The notes below the pieces were generated by a model, which worked only from the letters and a program-made list of their open reading frames with translations, did no database searches and was not told the origin of the DNA. The position numbers were made by a program, and so were the translations under genes. From contig QANY01003970.1 in the NCBI GenBank assembly GCA_003255025.1, positions 744,001 to 808,000 on the forward strand: DNA of 64,000 nucleotides. The letters run 5' to 3'. Below are positions 1-11,900 of the stretch, piece after piece; position 1 is the stretch's first letter; every line of letters begins with the position of its first letter. Origin of the DNA: Datisca glomerata (taxonomy: Eukaryota > Streptophyta > Magnoliopsida > Cucurbitales > Datiscaceae).

Positions 1-16
1 CGAAACATTACAGACG

Positions 17-874
17 CTCCTGAACCCCTGGCCATTTATGCAGTGGAGAATTGATGTAGTGGGCCCACTACCGATGGCCCATGCTCAGAAAAGATTCTTA
101 CTAGTGGCAACTGATTATTTCACAAAGTGGATAGAAGCAAAAGCATTAGTTAGAGTGCAAGAATAAGAAGAAAGACAATTCCTATGGGAAAACACTGTAT
201 GCAAGTAGGAGATCCAAAAGGTACTCTTTTCAAACAATGGGCTTTTAGTTTACTAGGAGCCGGGTGAAATTTTTTTGCAAAGATCTCCAGATAAAAAATA
301 GATTATCAATTCCATACTACCCCCAAGGTAACGGACAGGCGATAATATCAAATAGAACAATTCTAGAAAATCTGAAAAAGCAACTGGAAGCTGCAAAATG
401 AAAGTAGTTTGAAGAGTTACCATCAGTTATGTGGGCGTACCGCATGACACCACGAGAGTCAATGGGAGAAACACCATTTGCTTTGACATTTGGTGCAGAA
501 GTTGTCATGCCAGTTGAAATTGGGCGCCCCACTTTGAGATCAGATACAAATGAGGATACGAACGCTGAGCGAATCATCGAGAGTCTAAACTTCCTAGAGG
601 AAAAAAGAGAAGTTGCTCTGGTAAGGATGGCCGGTTAAAATAGAAAAGGAGAAAGTACTTCCAAAACGGGGACAAAGGACGACAGTTCTAAACGGGAGAT
701 CTTGTTCTGAAAAGAATTTTTCGATCAAATAAAGGAAAATCAAGACCAAATTGGGAAGGACCTTTCATAGTCAAAGCCACTGCAGGAAACGGGTCTTACT
801 ACTTGATGACAAATGAGGGAAGTAACTTACCCAAACCCTTGAATGTTTTACATTTATGCAAGTATTTTGTGTAA
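17..874 (+). pseudogene. Integrase and pol C-terminus of gypsy element A (decayed)
   Basis: Translation from 17 gives the integrase-core signature 'WPFMQW' followed by 'DVVGPLP' and 'TDYFTKWIEAKA', as in plant gypsy integrases. Reading then breaks at stops near 164 and 402. It resumes at 429 with 'MWAYRMTPRESMGETPFAL' and 'GAEVVMPVEIG', the region after the catalytic core. The C-terminal chromo/GPY-like stretch near 735-800 has lost its frame, and the end '...LCKYFV' stops at 872-874. Integrase inserts the DNA copy into the host genome. This one cannot be functional. The family call is firm. The Tat assignment comes from similarity to elements B and C and from the downstream layout. Confidence 0.85.
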
Positions 875-965
875 TTATCTTTGAAATAGTGAAAACATTT
901 ACATCTGTGGTTTTTTCCCATTAAGGTCTTTTCATGTAAAAATTTGGTGTTCTTTATTTTTTCAA

Positions 966-1345
966 AAATGGAAACAGGCCCCTGAGCTCATTAAAATCTT
1001 ATGTCCATGAAAGCTTCTACTTTCTAAAGGAAATGAAAATGGGCCCCCGAGCTCATTAAGAGCTTATGTCCATGAAAACTTATGCTTTCTAAAGGAATTG
1101 GAAATGAGCCTATGAGCTCATTAAGAGCTTATGTCCATGAAATCTTCTGCTTTCTAAAGGAAATAGAAATGATCCCCTAAGGTCATTAAGAGTTTATGTC
1201 CATGAAAGCTTATGCTTTCTAAAGAAAATGGAAACGGGTCTCTGAGCTCATTAAAGAGCTTTTGTCCATGAAAGCTTATGCTTTCTAAAAGAAATGGAAA
1301 TAGCGCCCCTAAGTTTAATAAGAACTTAAGTCCATGAGCAATAGT
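966..1345 (+). repeat. About six tandem copies of a 62-bp unit after pol of element A
   Basis: Each unit contains 'gagctcattaagagctta', 'tgtccatgaaagctt' and 'ctttctaaagg', and the units drift in sequence. Embedded AAGCTT and GAGCTC are self-complementary. Variable tandem arrays in the 3' untranslated part are established for plant Tat/Ogre elements and can seed satellites. Element B has an unrelated array at the same position. Confidence 0.85.
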
Positions 1346-1693
1346 GAGTGAAACAATACCCTCTAAAGGAAACTACAAAGGAAAGAAATTCTGAAAGAAG
1401 AAGAAAATGGGGAACGGGAAGAGATTCGAAAATGGAAAAAAGCCTAAGGAAAAGATGAAGACAGAATGTTTTTCTCATTGATTGAAAAAGGAAAACTACA
1501 GTAAGAAAAAAAGACAAGGAAAGAAAAAGCCTAAATTACAATCACTTTGGGATCCCGCTCGGGAACACATTCTTCTGAAGCAGAAGCGAGAATGGCAGCG
1601 GATGGAGACACTTGAGTATGAGCATCTTCTTTTGAAGCACCCACAGAATCCTCGACTTCTGGGACGAGGGCAGTCTGGAAGTGCGATTTACCA

Positions 1694-3605
1694 TCATGTC
1701 CCTATAACCCACATTGTAAACCATAACCTCTCCTTACTCGAACAAAGCCTGATACTCCGCATCGGAAGTAGCCTATCTCTCAATAGCCGCGTCTCGCGCT
1801 TTTCAGCTTCAACCTTGGCCAACTTCGCTTCAGCCAAGGCCTTCTTCGCAGATTCAATCTCTTCCACCAACCTTCGCTCTTCTGCAGCAGCATCCTCAGC
1901 ATCATGGTCCATCTTCTCTAAGGCCTTTTGAAGATCGACTTCATTGGCCACGTATTTCTCCTTTTCAGCTTAGAGACGAGCATTTGCAGAATTGACCAAT
2001 GGAGCTCCCTCCGGAGTTGAGACAAAGCCTGGTCACACTTAGTATGGAAATCTTGAAGGGCATTATGATGGAAGGCAGCCTGAAAAGGAACAAAGGAATA
2101 TGTAAAGAAAATTATTTCAAAAAAAAGAAAAAAAAAGAAAAAAAAAAGAAAAGACAATGAGAGTTGTATCTCCATCAAGTCATGGCCCATTCTTCTCATA
2201 AGATCGCCGATCGGGAGCCTCCTCAAGATGTCATTGTTAGAACAGGACTGAATTCCATGAAGAACGACATGGGAAGCAACCGGATCATTCAGAAAGCAAA
2301 CCGTCTCCGGAACAGGAACACAAGAGACATGCCTCAACTTCCACGGAGCGGGGAGGAGGGACTGCCGCTCCTCTAGATCCTGAAGTAAGAGTATTTACAG
2401 CAGCGGGCATGGCAAATGATGGCGCGTGAACTGTAGGGGAGGTAGTTCAGAACTCGGGGGAGCTCGATCCTAGCAACGTGCTCAATGGGAGCAGGATCAG
2501 CAATGGCAGGAGCAGTAACGACGAGCTCTGAATGGGAAGAGCTGGAAGCATCAGTGCAAGGCCTCTTCTCTACGAGATCCATGAATTTACTCCGCACCCT
2601 CTTGCCCATTATGATAATAGTTGAAGCCCGGTCAAACAACTATTGGTGATCCGAATAGCTAGAATTGGGATGATCAGAGTCTGAATGAAAGGAGGAAGTG
2701 GGAACTGATGAAGAACGTGTAGCTCTGGGGCAGCTGTTAGGGTTGAAGATGAAGACGGGCTTGAAGTCGAAGCATGAATTGAAGTAGCAAATGGGTGAGA
2801 TTGAGGAGCACCTTCCAATCTTTCTCTTGCCCTCGAAGATGAAAAGCAGCAACAATTCTTGCCCTGGATTCCTTGCGCAGATAAGGCTTCGAATTTTCTT
2901 TGCTGAAGAAAAGAGAAAACCAAGAAAAACACTCGTTAGACCGTAGCAAATAAATAAATATAGGGAGGGGGGAGAACTGAAGCTCCGGCGACTTACTTAA
3001 AATTACCCATTTCTTTAGAATTATTCAACGACCATCACCGCCCCAGTTCTCACCGATTAATAGAGTATCCCTATCCCAACCCTTATCTCCCCTCGGAATC
3101 CCGATTATTAAACTTCGTCTCCTTCCTCAACTCAGAATTTGACTATATAGAAGTGGAAGAGTTCATCTAACCCTAAACCAAAATGGTACCTCTTATTCAA
3201 GGCATCTATACCTAAGAGGGTCCTATAGGAGCTAGGAGTAAATTGTGAGGGAGCTAAACCTACTGTGTGAAAGAATTGGGAGAGTAAAGGGGAAAACGGA
3301 AACTTGAGACCTAGAGCTATGACGATGGGGCTAAGAGTAATTTGGTAAGGGGGGTTACACGAAATGCCTATAGATTCACTCATTCCTAACACACATAGGA
3401 CGTATGGGGAAAAGACTCTCGGTAACGAGCCATAAACAGGTTGAACTCCTCTGGATTTCTCACTAAAGGTACGAGAATGTTCCATTTCCCTATAGCTAAA
3501 GAAACAAAAGAAGAAGAAGGAAGATAATAGGAACTTACAAAGTAGGAAATGGAAGATGAAAGCAGGAGGAGGAATAAGAGACCTTACATAAGCAACGAAT
3601 CTCAA
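1694..3605 (-). pseudogene. Antisense extra ORF (aORF) of element A, Transposase_28-like with coiled coil
   Basis: Read on the minus strand. The N-terminal part (3605-3135) contains 'GLAPSQFTPSSYRTLLGI' and 'LGLDELFHFYIVKF', which resemble the plant 'putative gypsy type transposon' family (Pfam Transposase_28) from memory. It ends at a stop near 3132. Middle fragments lie at 2932-2609, 2639-2373 and 2337-2150. After a pyrimidine-rich stretch ending in AG (2081-2080), the last exon begins 'AAFHHNALQDFH' and runs, across a frameshift, into a charged heptad-like coiled coil ('EERRLVEEIESAKKAL') down to about 1694. Extra antisense ORFs between pol and the 3' LTR are known in the Tat lineage, and their function is unknown. 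Element B carries the homologue (see 52280-53935). Frameshifts and stops make this copy a pseudogene. The exon limits are my inference, except for the acceptor at 2080. Confidence 0.65.
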
Positions 3606-3746
3606 ACAAAAGTATAGAATGGTTTATTTCAGAAGCGAAAAAATTGAAGGATAAAAGATAATGGAGAAGTGACTGTTCGCACTGATAATTTGGGGAATGT
3701 GAGTGACATGACAAGAAAAGACGTGATTGTTGACAAGTAATCAAAT

Positions 3747-4020
3747 GACGCGTGTATCGCGTCATTTAAGCGGGTAAATGAAGAGTCGATCCTAAACGAC
3801 ACGTGTAATGTCTCCTCTGAGCGGGAAATGAAAGGTTTTTCAAGATAGCGCATGTCGAGCATCCTCTGAACGGGACTAGTAAGAGTCTCTCAGAAATGAC
3901 ACGCGTAAAAGAAAAAAGGTTACTCCGGTATGACACGTGTGAAACATTCTCTAAGCGTAAATGTGAAGGGTTTCATCAAAATGGCAAGTGTAGTGTATTC
4001 TCTAAACGGGAAGACGAAAC
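3747..4020. repeat. Degenerate ~60-bp tandem array with ACACGTGT cores, upstream of aORF A
   Basis: Roughly five to six units, each with a near-palindromic core (acgcgtgt near 3750, acacgtgt near 3800, gcgcatgt near 3848, acacgcgt near 3900, acacgtgt near 3933, gcaagtgt near 3985). Each core is followed by 'ctctgagcggg'- or 'ctctaaacggg'-type sequence. ACACGTGT contains the CACGTG G-box. The array sits just upstream of the aORF on the minus strand and just inside the 3' LTR, so it could be promoter-like. That role is an inference. Confidence 0.6.
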
Positions 4021-4141
4021 GACAGGGGGATATCAGAAAAATAAATGGTGCATGAAAAATGTGGCAAAGAGTAATGATGAAAGATGATGGCAGGAAGTAT
4101 ACATATTGCAAATTAATTTTACTACGTGATATTAATTGCAA

Positions 4142-4541
4142 TAGGGGTAAATGTATAGGAAAAAATCAGCTGAAGATCCATGTGAGCAGATGCAACCAAT
4201 CAAAAGCAGGAGAGATAAATTGCCATTGTGGCCAAGCGGGAAGGTTCTTACGAGCCATAGATCCCATCGTACCCCGTCCAACGGTTTATATTTATCCAGT
4301 TGTTGGAAATAGATAAGTTTAGTTTAAAATGATAAGCTTAATCTAGAATAAAAATTCTGTTGATTCTTCTGATTTAGAGGAGTTTAACTCAATCATGTAA
4401 CTAATCAAAAGCCTATAAATAGAGACTAATTGTAAATCAACGAAATCAATGAAAACGAAAATAACTCCGTATTTATTTCTTGAGAACTCTCTCTCTTTAA
4501 CATTCTTGTTCTTTTTAAGTATGAGAAAATATTCCTTTACA
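4142..4541 (+). mobile_element. Polypurine tract and 3' LTR of element A
   Basis: A purine run 'aggggtaaa' (4143-4151) precedes TGTATAGG at 4152. The sequence ends TTTACA at 4541, giving 390 bp with TG...CA ends. A TATA-like 'cctataaatag' lies near 4415. Element B shows the same pattern ('caggggcaaa' then TGTATGGGG; ends CCTTACA; 392 bp). The sequence similarity to B's LTR is weak apart from the ends and the leader, so the boundaries rest on motif and length. Confidence 0.6.
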
Positions 4542-4789
4542 AAACCAAATTTCATTTAGTTAAATAATATGTTCATCATTCATTGATTAATTGGTCTAAA
4601 GCATAATCAATATAGATTTATTCAATAAATACATGATATTGTGTTGGTGCACTCCACGTTATTCTAATTAAAAAAATTTGATGATTTGCAGAGAATCAAA
4701 TTAATTTTCTTTCATTGAATATAAATGATTGAATGTGAAACTACCCCGTTGTGTTGAATATAACTATTCAATTAGATCTGAACATGATA
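4542..4789. other. AT-rich spacer
   Basis: Between the LTR of element A and the LINE. I see no ORF, repeat or recognisable element here. Confidence 0.5.
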
Positions 4790-4908
4790 AGTCTACTACA
4801 CCCAGTTGTCTCTCGTTGAGAGTAGGTGCCGATACCTCCTCTAACCTTCTGCGGTTTCGTTGTCTCTATATGGTCAACTCAATCTTCACTGCTTTCTGAC
4901 CGTTTCTT

Positions 4909-6620
4909 GATGGCAAAAATTGATCTCTCCATGAGAGAATCAGAGGAGATTAGACGTGATCTCATGGCTAAGATTGACAATTGGTCTCTTACGGAGGAGG
5001 GACTGGCGAAATTATAATACCAAGTGAGGCTACCCTTACTGACATTGAGGATTGCGGTTTGAGTCTTCTTGGAAGGCTATTCGATACAAGAAGATACAAT
5101 ATGTTTGCGCTCCGTAGAGTCTTGCTTATGGCGTGGAATGGGGTGATAATGTCCTAGTTGTAGAGGTAGAAAAAGATTATTTCCAGTGTTTTTTTAACGA
5201 CGAAGAAGATCTATCATTCGTCGCTAATAATGGACCATGGTTATTTAAAAATCATTTTTTTGTGATAAAGCGATGGGCTCCGGGGATTCATTTTGATTCT
5301 GACGATTTTCTTTGGGATAGTTTCTGGATTCAACTCCATCAACTACCCCTTGAATGTAGAAACGGCAAAGTTGGAACCATTTTGGGGAGGAAGATCGGAG
5401 AAGTCAGGGAAGCTGACGATAGCTTCTCTAAGGAGGGTCTTGAACTTAAACGTTAACATTCGTATCAAGGTGTCCCTTGATATTACGAACACTTCAGAGG
5501 GGTTCGCTCATTAAATTTGATGGCAGAAAATCTTGGTGTAGTTTCAAATATGAACGAGCACCACGTTTCTGTCGTTTTGTGGTCGTATTGTGCATCTAGA
5601 TAAAATTTGAAAGGAGAAGGAAAATCTTCTGAAGGAGGAGTCGTTACTTCCTATGGGGGGAAACACAATCCTAATGGTCAGATATACCATAGTTCCAGAG
5701 GTAGATCCGGTGGGGGTCAGTACAGAGGAGGCAGATATGGCGCTCAGAATTGGTCGGAGGAGGATCGTTCGGCCTCTGTCTATCTAGTCGACGGGTTCAT
5801 GTGGTGTGGACGGTACTTCGACCGGGGTTGAGTCTGTGGCTAAGGCTCTGGTGAACTTGATCGGCGATGAGTTTGATGGCATTATGTCTATTGATGCCGG
5901 AAAGAATGGTTCACCGCCGGTTAAAGGAAATGTTCCTGCTACCGACAGGCTTCAAGCGAGTTTTCAGGCCGAGGGCGTGATAGGTGGGAGCGGGCAGTCA
6001 GCGGTTCCAAAATCTTCGCAAATTCCTTCTATGGTGCAGATTTCTCGGGGAGGTTCAGTTATATCATCACCAGCTATATGGAGATTTTAAATGATAATGG
6101 AAATTAGGTGGAGCATTTTATGGGATTTGGTGATAAAGGTAAGCAAATAATGGAGGAGGGTAAGATTAATTCTGGCGTGTGGAAAGATGGAAATAAAGAG
6201 GAGCATTTTATGGGATTGCGTGATGAATGTGAGGAATAATGTAGATAAAGGAAAGTTTGACTTTTCTTTTCATGAATGCAGGTACTCCTTTATGTGGGGA
6301 CAATATTAATGGATTTTTGGAAGGTGAAGCCTACACGTGACAATTAGTACAGGAGATGTCATCGAACCGGACCCACAGCTGGTAGAAATTAATGTCAAAG
6401 CTGCTGATATTACCATGGAGGATCTACACGCAAATTCCAAGGGGCAATTGAGGTTAGTTCCGACAATTTTTACACTTGGACAAGTTATTGAGAAATTAGA
6501 GAATAGGGGTAAGCAAAAGAAATTAAAAAGGATGGGGGACAATCACATAATTTTAAAATTTTGGGAGGGAAAACATATGCACGTGAAGATGGTTCCGAGG
6601 GGATCCAAACTTACCGAATA
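4909..6620 (+). pseudogene. LINE ORF1 (DUF4283 domain, zinc knuckle), broken
   Basis: The start at 4909 gives 'MAKIDLSMRESEE...' with 'WSLTEEG', then a stop at 5015. The DUF4283-like domain follows in shifted frames ('LLGRLFDTRRYNM', then 5133-5456 with 'VEVEKDYFQCFFNDEED', 'NNGPWLFKNHFFVIKRW' and 'FWIQLHQLPL'). Next comes a CCHC-like piece 'YERAPRFCRFCGRIVH' near 5547-5594, and then a Gly/Arg-rich and low-complexity tail (5607-6090). The last readable fragment is 6337-6621. In plant L1 elements ORF1 is an RNA-binding protein of the retrotransposition particle. At least three frameshifts or stops inactivate it. The ORF1 call is firm for the DUF4283 part and weaker after 5830. Confidence 0.75.
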
Positions 6621-6903
6621 AATTGAGGTCTGATGATACTGTTTCTCATAGGGTGGAGGTAGCCATCCTGGAATGATCCTATTTCATTAGATGAAGCTAA
6701 TCTGTTAGATTCGTTAGAGTGTGTAGAGCCTCCTGACAATCTAATCTTTGAACAAGTTCTCTAAGTTTCACTCTCTGGATGTGATTTTCTTAATCAAGAC
6801 TAAAAATGGCCCCAAAAAATTCATATAGTTAAAATGGCGTTGGGTATGAAATATGTTCTTAGGGTTGATCCGTGTGGTCTTAGTGACGGTTTATCTTTAC
6901 TTT

Positions 6904-7092
6904 GGAATTACGATGACTCTGTTGTGATTTTGGCCTTATTCATGGTTTCAAAGCCTCGAGGTTTACTCCATCTATTACCCACCTCTTTTGTGCTGATGAT
7001 AGCATTTTATTTTATCGAGCGTCAAATCAGGAATTTAGACATATTGCAGAGATCATGAGCTCTACGGAATTACGATGACTCTGTTGTGATTT
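6904..7092 (+). repeat. Insertion copied from the LINE's own RT region, flanked by a 27-bp duplication
   Basis: 6927-7068 repeats 8828-8969 (the RT 'ADD' segment) with only two differences seen by eye. On both sides stands the same 27-bp endonuclease sequence, beginning 'ggaattacgatgactctg' (6904-6930 and 7066-7092). The donor and target share 'attt' at the left junction and 'gga' at the right junction. Removing 6904-7065 restores a continuous endonuclease reading. See findings. Confidence 0.9.
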
Positions 7093-8142
7093 GCAAATAT
7101 TACGAGTTCTTTGTGGAAGCTGTTGTGACTAATATGGTTTCTAATAAACAATGGAGATTGTTCGATGTGTATGGTAGTACCAATTGAGATTATTCACAGA
7201 AATCAATGGAATATTTTGCAAAATCGATTTTCAAGGCTTTCTGAATCGTTTATGCTTTGTGGTGACTTTGATGCATATTCTTTCCCGTCAGAAAAAATGG
7301 GTGGGAACCAATTTAATTGTGCCTCAATGGATGATTTTAATCAACTTATGTTCAACTACAAATTAATTGATTTGGGTTATTCCGGTGTTCCTTTCACACG
7401 AACTAACAAGAAAATGGAAGAGAGGCTTGATCGGTATCTGTGTAATGAACATTGGTTAGAGATCTTCCCGGAGTGTAAACCCCATCACATTCCTTGTAGG
7501 GGTTCAAATCACATAGCCTTTCTGATTGACAAGCACAAGATTTTTTGAAATTGGAAGCACGCCTTTCGCTATGATAAGAGATGGGCCTCTTTTGACAAAT
7601 GTAGAGATACGATTGAGAATTGTATTGATGGAGATATGAACTCGAAGACGTTCGTGGATAAAATTACGAAGATCAAACATGGTTTGATTGAGTGGAGAAA
7701 CAACGAACTGTTAGTACATTTTAAAAGGCTAGCGAATTTACTTGAGCTTAAAATTAATGATTTGTATAAGCAACATAATTCTAATGTTGGCATATGAGTT
7801 ATTAATGATGTAGAAGATGATCTGGAACGTGCAATCGTTGAAAAGGAAAAGTACTGGCGTGACCGATCTAAAACTGAGCTGATTGGTAAAGGGAGGGTGA
7901 TAAAAACACCAAGTTTTTTTTCACTCTAGAGTTGATGGGAGACGAAGACACAATAAGATTCATGGCTTATGGAATTCACCAGGTAGATGGGTGATGGAGC
8001 ATGGGGAGCTTATGCGTGTGGCGTAAAATTATTTCATGGACTTGTTTAACTCATCTCGGCTTACTGACTTTAGCTGGGTCGTGAATTCTGTTAGAGGGAG
8101 ATTGGAGGCGATCGATGCTGAAGCCTTAATCCACATGTGGTT

Positions 8143-8198
8143 GTGAGAGATATTGATTGAGCTGTGAGAGATATTGATTGAGCTGTGAAAGATATTGG
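8143..8198 (+). repeat. 21-bp tandem repeat inside LINE ORF2
   Basis: The unit is 'gtgagagatattgattgagct', present twice perfectly (8143-8163, 8164-8184) plus a partial third copy with one change. It is a small replication-slippage expansion in the decaying coding sequence. Confidence 0.9.
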
Positions 8199-8827
8199 CG
8201 GTTCCAAGGCACTTGGCCCATATGGTTTTCCTGCAAGTTTTTACCATCACTTTTATGGAGTGATTAGTAACGATATCTATGGTATGGTTTTCAATTTTTT
8301 TGACAATTTTATATTGTTGAGGGGATTAACCACACTCATACCACGTTAATTCCTAAGAAAAAAAGCCCCCAGGCTCTGCAGAGTTTTGTATAAGATTATC
8401 TCAAATATCCTAACTAATCTCCTTCGTGTGGTCATTGATAAACTTGTTAGTAGCTCTCAAAGTGTGTTTATACCATGTAGGTGTATTGGTGATAACATTC
8501 TGATTGCCCACGAGATTCTTCACTCCCTTAGAACTGACGGAAGAAGAGGGTTAAAAGAAACTGCAATCAAGCCTGATATGTCTAAGGCTTACGACAGAGT
8601 GGAATGTGATTTTGTTGTTGCAGTTATGTCCAAAATGGGTTTTCCAGAAATTTGGTGTAAATGGATATATTTATGCGTTTCCTCTGTTTCTCTTAGCGTT
8701 CTTCTAAATGGAGATGCTTCCGGCATGTTTTATCTAGAGAGAGGATCACGACAGAAAGACCCATTATCGCTTTTTCTTATCATCCTCTATGCTGAAGCTT
8801 TTTCTTCTCTCTTGAAGGCCTCATAAA

Positions 8828-8969
8828 ATTTTGGCCTTATTCATGGTTTCAAAGCCTCGAGGTTCACTCCATCTATTACCCACCTCTTTTGTGCTGATGA
8901 TAGCATTTTATTTTGTCGAGCGTCAAATCAGGAATTTAGACATATTGCAGAGATCATGAGCTCTACGGA
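8828..8969 (+). repeat. Source segment of the 6927-7068 copy
   Basis: This is the in-place RT segment containing the 'ADD' box. It is followed by continuing RT sequence ('GQMI'-like), so this copy is original and the one in the endonuclease domain is derived. Confidence 0.85.
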
Positions 8970-11900
8970 TCAGTTTCTGGTCAGATGATTAATTTTTAGA
9001 AGAGTAATGTTATTTTTAGTGCTAATGTCCATGTTACTAATCAGAATAGATTGGCAGGAGTTTCGAATATGGAAGCTAGTAGTGGCATCAGTAAATATCC
9101 GGAGTTGGAGATAAATTTTGGATTGGCAAAGAAAGATCTCTTTAATGAGATTAAGGAGCATGTGATCAACCATATTCATTGGTGGTTTAAATGATGGTCA
9201 TCTGTTTCGGGTAGAGAAATTCTGGTTAAGGCCATTGGGCAAGCAATTCTTGTATATGTCATGTCCTGCTTTAAATTACCCCTCACATTGATTAATGATC
9301 TTTGCATCTGACTCGAAAATTTTGGTGGAATGGTTCTCCAGATAAAACTGGTATCTCTTGGGCATTCTGGAAGAGATTTTGTGGGAGTCGTGACTCAGGT
9401 GGAAAAACATTCTGAGACCTTCAATGTTTCAACCTCACTATGCTAGCCAAGCAGGGATGGAAAATTATCAATTTACTAAATTCTCTTTTATCCCATTTTT
9501 TGAAGGCCAAGTATTTCAGGAACTCAGATTTTTTGAAGGCCATGATGGGATGCAAACCGTCATGGGGGTGGCGTAGTATTTTAGAAGGGAGGAAACTGCT
9601 TGAATTTGGTATTCTTTGGCGTATTGGTGATGGCAATAGTATCGATATTTAGAAGTACCCATGGATTCCCAGACCAGAACTTTTCAAACCAGTGTCTAAT
9701 CCTTTTCAGGGGTTGACTAAGGTTAATGAACTCATTAATCAAATGGGGGTTTGGAACGAAGGATTAATTCTAAGATATTTTGCGAGGAGGATGTTGACAT
9801 TATTAAAACCATTCATTTGAGTCTGTACTCATGTCTGGATAAAATTGTTTGGTTTCATTGTAGAGATGGTTGGTACTTGATTAAAATAGGATACAAGATC
9901 ACAATCAATATGTTGGTTAACGGAAATATCAGACGCTATGGGCAGGGAGTTATGAGTTCTCCCCCTGACAACGGAACATTTTGGAGAGGCATTTGGAAAG
10001 TTCGAGTTGCTCCTAAAATCAATGACTTCGTGTGGAGAGTAGCATGGGATTTTATTACACTCAAACCTAACTTAAGCGTGGGATATGTCCATTAATGATG
10101 TTTGTTCCATTTGCAGCTGAGCTTCAGAAACGAGCTTGCATTTATTTTTTCAGTGCCAGTTTAGTAGAGCTTTTTGGTTTACGAGTTACCTTGGTGTCAA
10201 ATTAGAAGCTTTAATTGGTGATGATTATTTCTCCGTTTGGAAGAAAATCTTCACGTTGTCGAACAGGGGTCCCAACGCAGAAGATAATGTGGCTTGGTTT
10301 TGCTACGGTTTATGGCGTTTATGGAAGATCATGTATTCTACTTATTTTTCTAGTCTCAATTTGACCCCCGCTGAAGTCGTTGCTAACACAGACAAACAAG
10401 CATCAGATTTTCAGAAATCTATTTTCATCTAGGTTAACCAGATGGATCTTGTTATCTCTGAGCCTCAAACAGTTTAGGTGAGTTCTTCTGATTCTTGGAG
10501 TATTTGGACAGATGTGGCTTGGACTAAAGGAAGATGAGGTTTGGGTTTTGTTATTTCAAACCCCGCGGACAGATTATGAAAATTGGTTACCATCCTATTG
10601 AACGTAGCAGTTATGTGTTTTTGGCCAAAGCGACGTCGATCTTCTGGGGTATTTGTAATGGCGATATCCCTCATGGTGCCTTATTGAGGGCTAATAGTGA
10701 TGCTAGGAAGGTGATTGACACTTTCTCTTCTGCTTCTGATGACGTATAGGGAGTGATGCCGTCATTGCTGACATTTTACAGTTTAAGTCGATGTTTAAGA
10801 TTTCTTTTGAATCATGTTCCTAGGTGTTTTAATGGTGTTTCTCATGACCTTGCTAAGCGTGGCCTCTTTGGCGATTGTCGTATTTAGAGTGATTGTCTTC
10901 CGCTTCCCCACCCCCTTCCCCCTCCCCCTCTTTTGAGTTTTGTGGCAGCCGGTTTCCCCATGCATCAAACCTCCACCACCTTCTTACCCTTGTGATTTTC
11001 GACTTCACTCTTTCTCTCATTCTCATGCAACCATCCTTGCACGACAAGAACCCCCTTGTAATACCCCGACCCTTCGTAAAGAGGCAATTTTCTAAAACTG
11101 ATTTAAAAAAATGTGATTTTAAAATTTGAATTTAAAGATGGATTATTTGTAATTTTTGTAAAAACTATTTTAATTAGATATGATTTATTCAAAGTTTGAT
11201 TTTTTTTAAATTTTAGAAGTGTTTTATTATATTATTTTAAAACACACTCGCACCATTGTGAACATACACCCTAGGCCAACGCCAATCCCAACCTTATTTC
11301 TTAGTTTTATTCGGCTTTTATCTCTCCCTTCTCAAGCTCACTCACACTTATGCTTGTGCATACAACATAAGGTAACCCTAACCTATATCATATTTATGTC
11401 ACATCTCTTCTTCCCCATTGGGCAGCCCCTTTCAACGAAACCCACATGTTCTACCTCTTTATCTATCTCACTCACATTATATGTTTACATACACCTAAAG
11501 AAGAACCATAAGCTAATGTTGTCAATTACCCAAAATCTCTCATTGTTCATCTCTCTCATGCAGCCTCTCCATCAGCAAATACCCTTACCCTCCCTCTCTA
11601 TTCTCCTTCTTCGAGCCTCTCTCTGTAGTTATTCTTCTTTGTCCATCATGCCTCTTCGCCGCCGTTGGCTACCGCCGCCGCGACGAAGCACCATCTCTGG
11701 TGTGCTTTTTCTTTCTCTTCTCTTCGTTCTCTGTCTTTTCTCTCCCTATTTTGTTTTCTCTTTCCTCTCCCTCTCTGGTTCATCTCCCCCCTCTCTCTGT
11801 CTCTCTTTCTCTCACTGCTTCTGCCTTCACCGACGGTTTATCGTCGGGGCCCCCCTTCCCCTTCTCTCTTTTCTCTTTCTTTCTCTCGCTCTCTGTTTGG

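Larger units (their letters stand above)
1..4541 (+). mobile_element. Tat-type Ty3/gypsy LTR retrotransposon A, 3' part
   Basis: The window opens inside the integrase of a gypsy element. In order on the + strand it holds: integrase remainder and pol end (stop at 872-874), about six 62-bp tandem repeats (966-1345), an extra ORF on the opposite strand (about 3605 down to 1694), a G-box-like array (3747-4020), a polypurine tract and a 390-bp LTR (4152-4541). Pol followed by 3' tandem repeats and an antisense extra ORF is known for the plant Tat lineage (Ogre/Retand relatives), and element B in this window shows the same order. Many stops show that the copy is dead. The 5' half lies outside the window. 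Confidence 0.8.
6690..10887 (+). pseudogene. LINE ORF2 polyprotein (endonuclease, reverse transcriptase, zf-RVT, RNase H), broken
   Basis: The endonuclease part runs from about 6834 to 7548: 'LLWNYDDSVV', 'FDVYGS', 'MLCGDFDAYSFPSEK'. Its last catalytic motif reads 'GSNH' where the family has G-S-D-H, so the Asp is lost. It is also split by a 162-bp templated insertion (6904-7092). The reverse transcriptase occupies 8386-9000: 'DMSKAYDRVE', then 'RGSRQKDPLS' (family RQGDPLS), and the 'ADDS' active-site box just after 8880. A zf-RVT region follows at 9960-10200 ('FWRGIWKVRVAPKINDFVWR', 'LHLFFQC'). The RNase H part spans 10495-10887, with 'WTDVAWTKGR' and the terminal 'FNGVSHDLAKRGLFGDCRI' before the stop at 10885-10887. 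Multiple stops make it non-functional. The family call is secure. Confidence 0.85.
4790..11056 (+). mobile_element. L1-type LINE with C-terminal RNase H, decayed, 5'-3' nearly complete
   Basis: Two consecutive coding regions on the + strand match the plant L1 layout. ORF1 has a DUF4283-like domain and a CCHC knuckle. ORF2 has, in order, endonuclease, reverse transcriptase, zf-RVT and RNase H. All are broken by stops and frameshifts. No poly(A) tail is seen: a Tekay-type LTR begins at 11057 and may have cut off the 3' end. The 5' limit is approximate, and no target duplication was found. Confidence 0.85.

Noticed and set aside
317..577. 86-codon minus-strand frame at the window start
   Set aside because: Shadow of the integrase region of element A.
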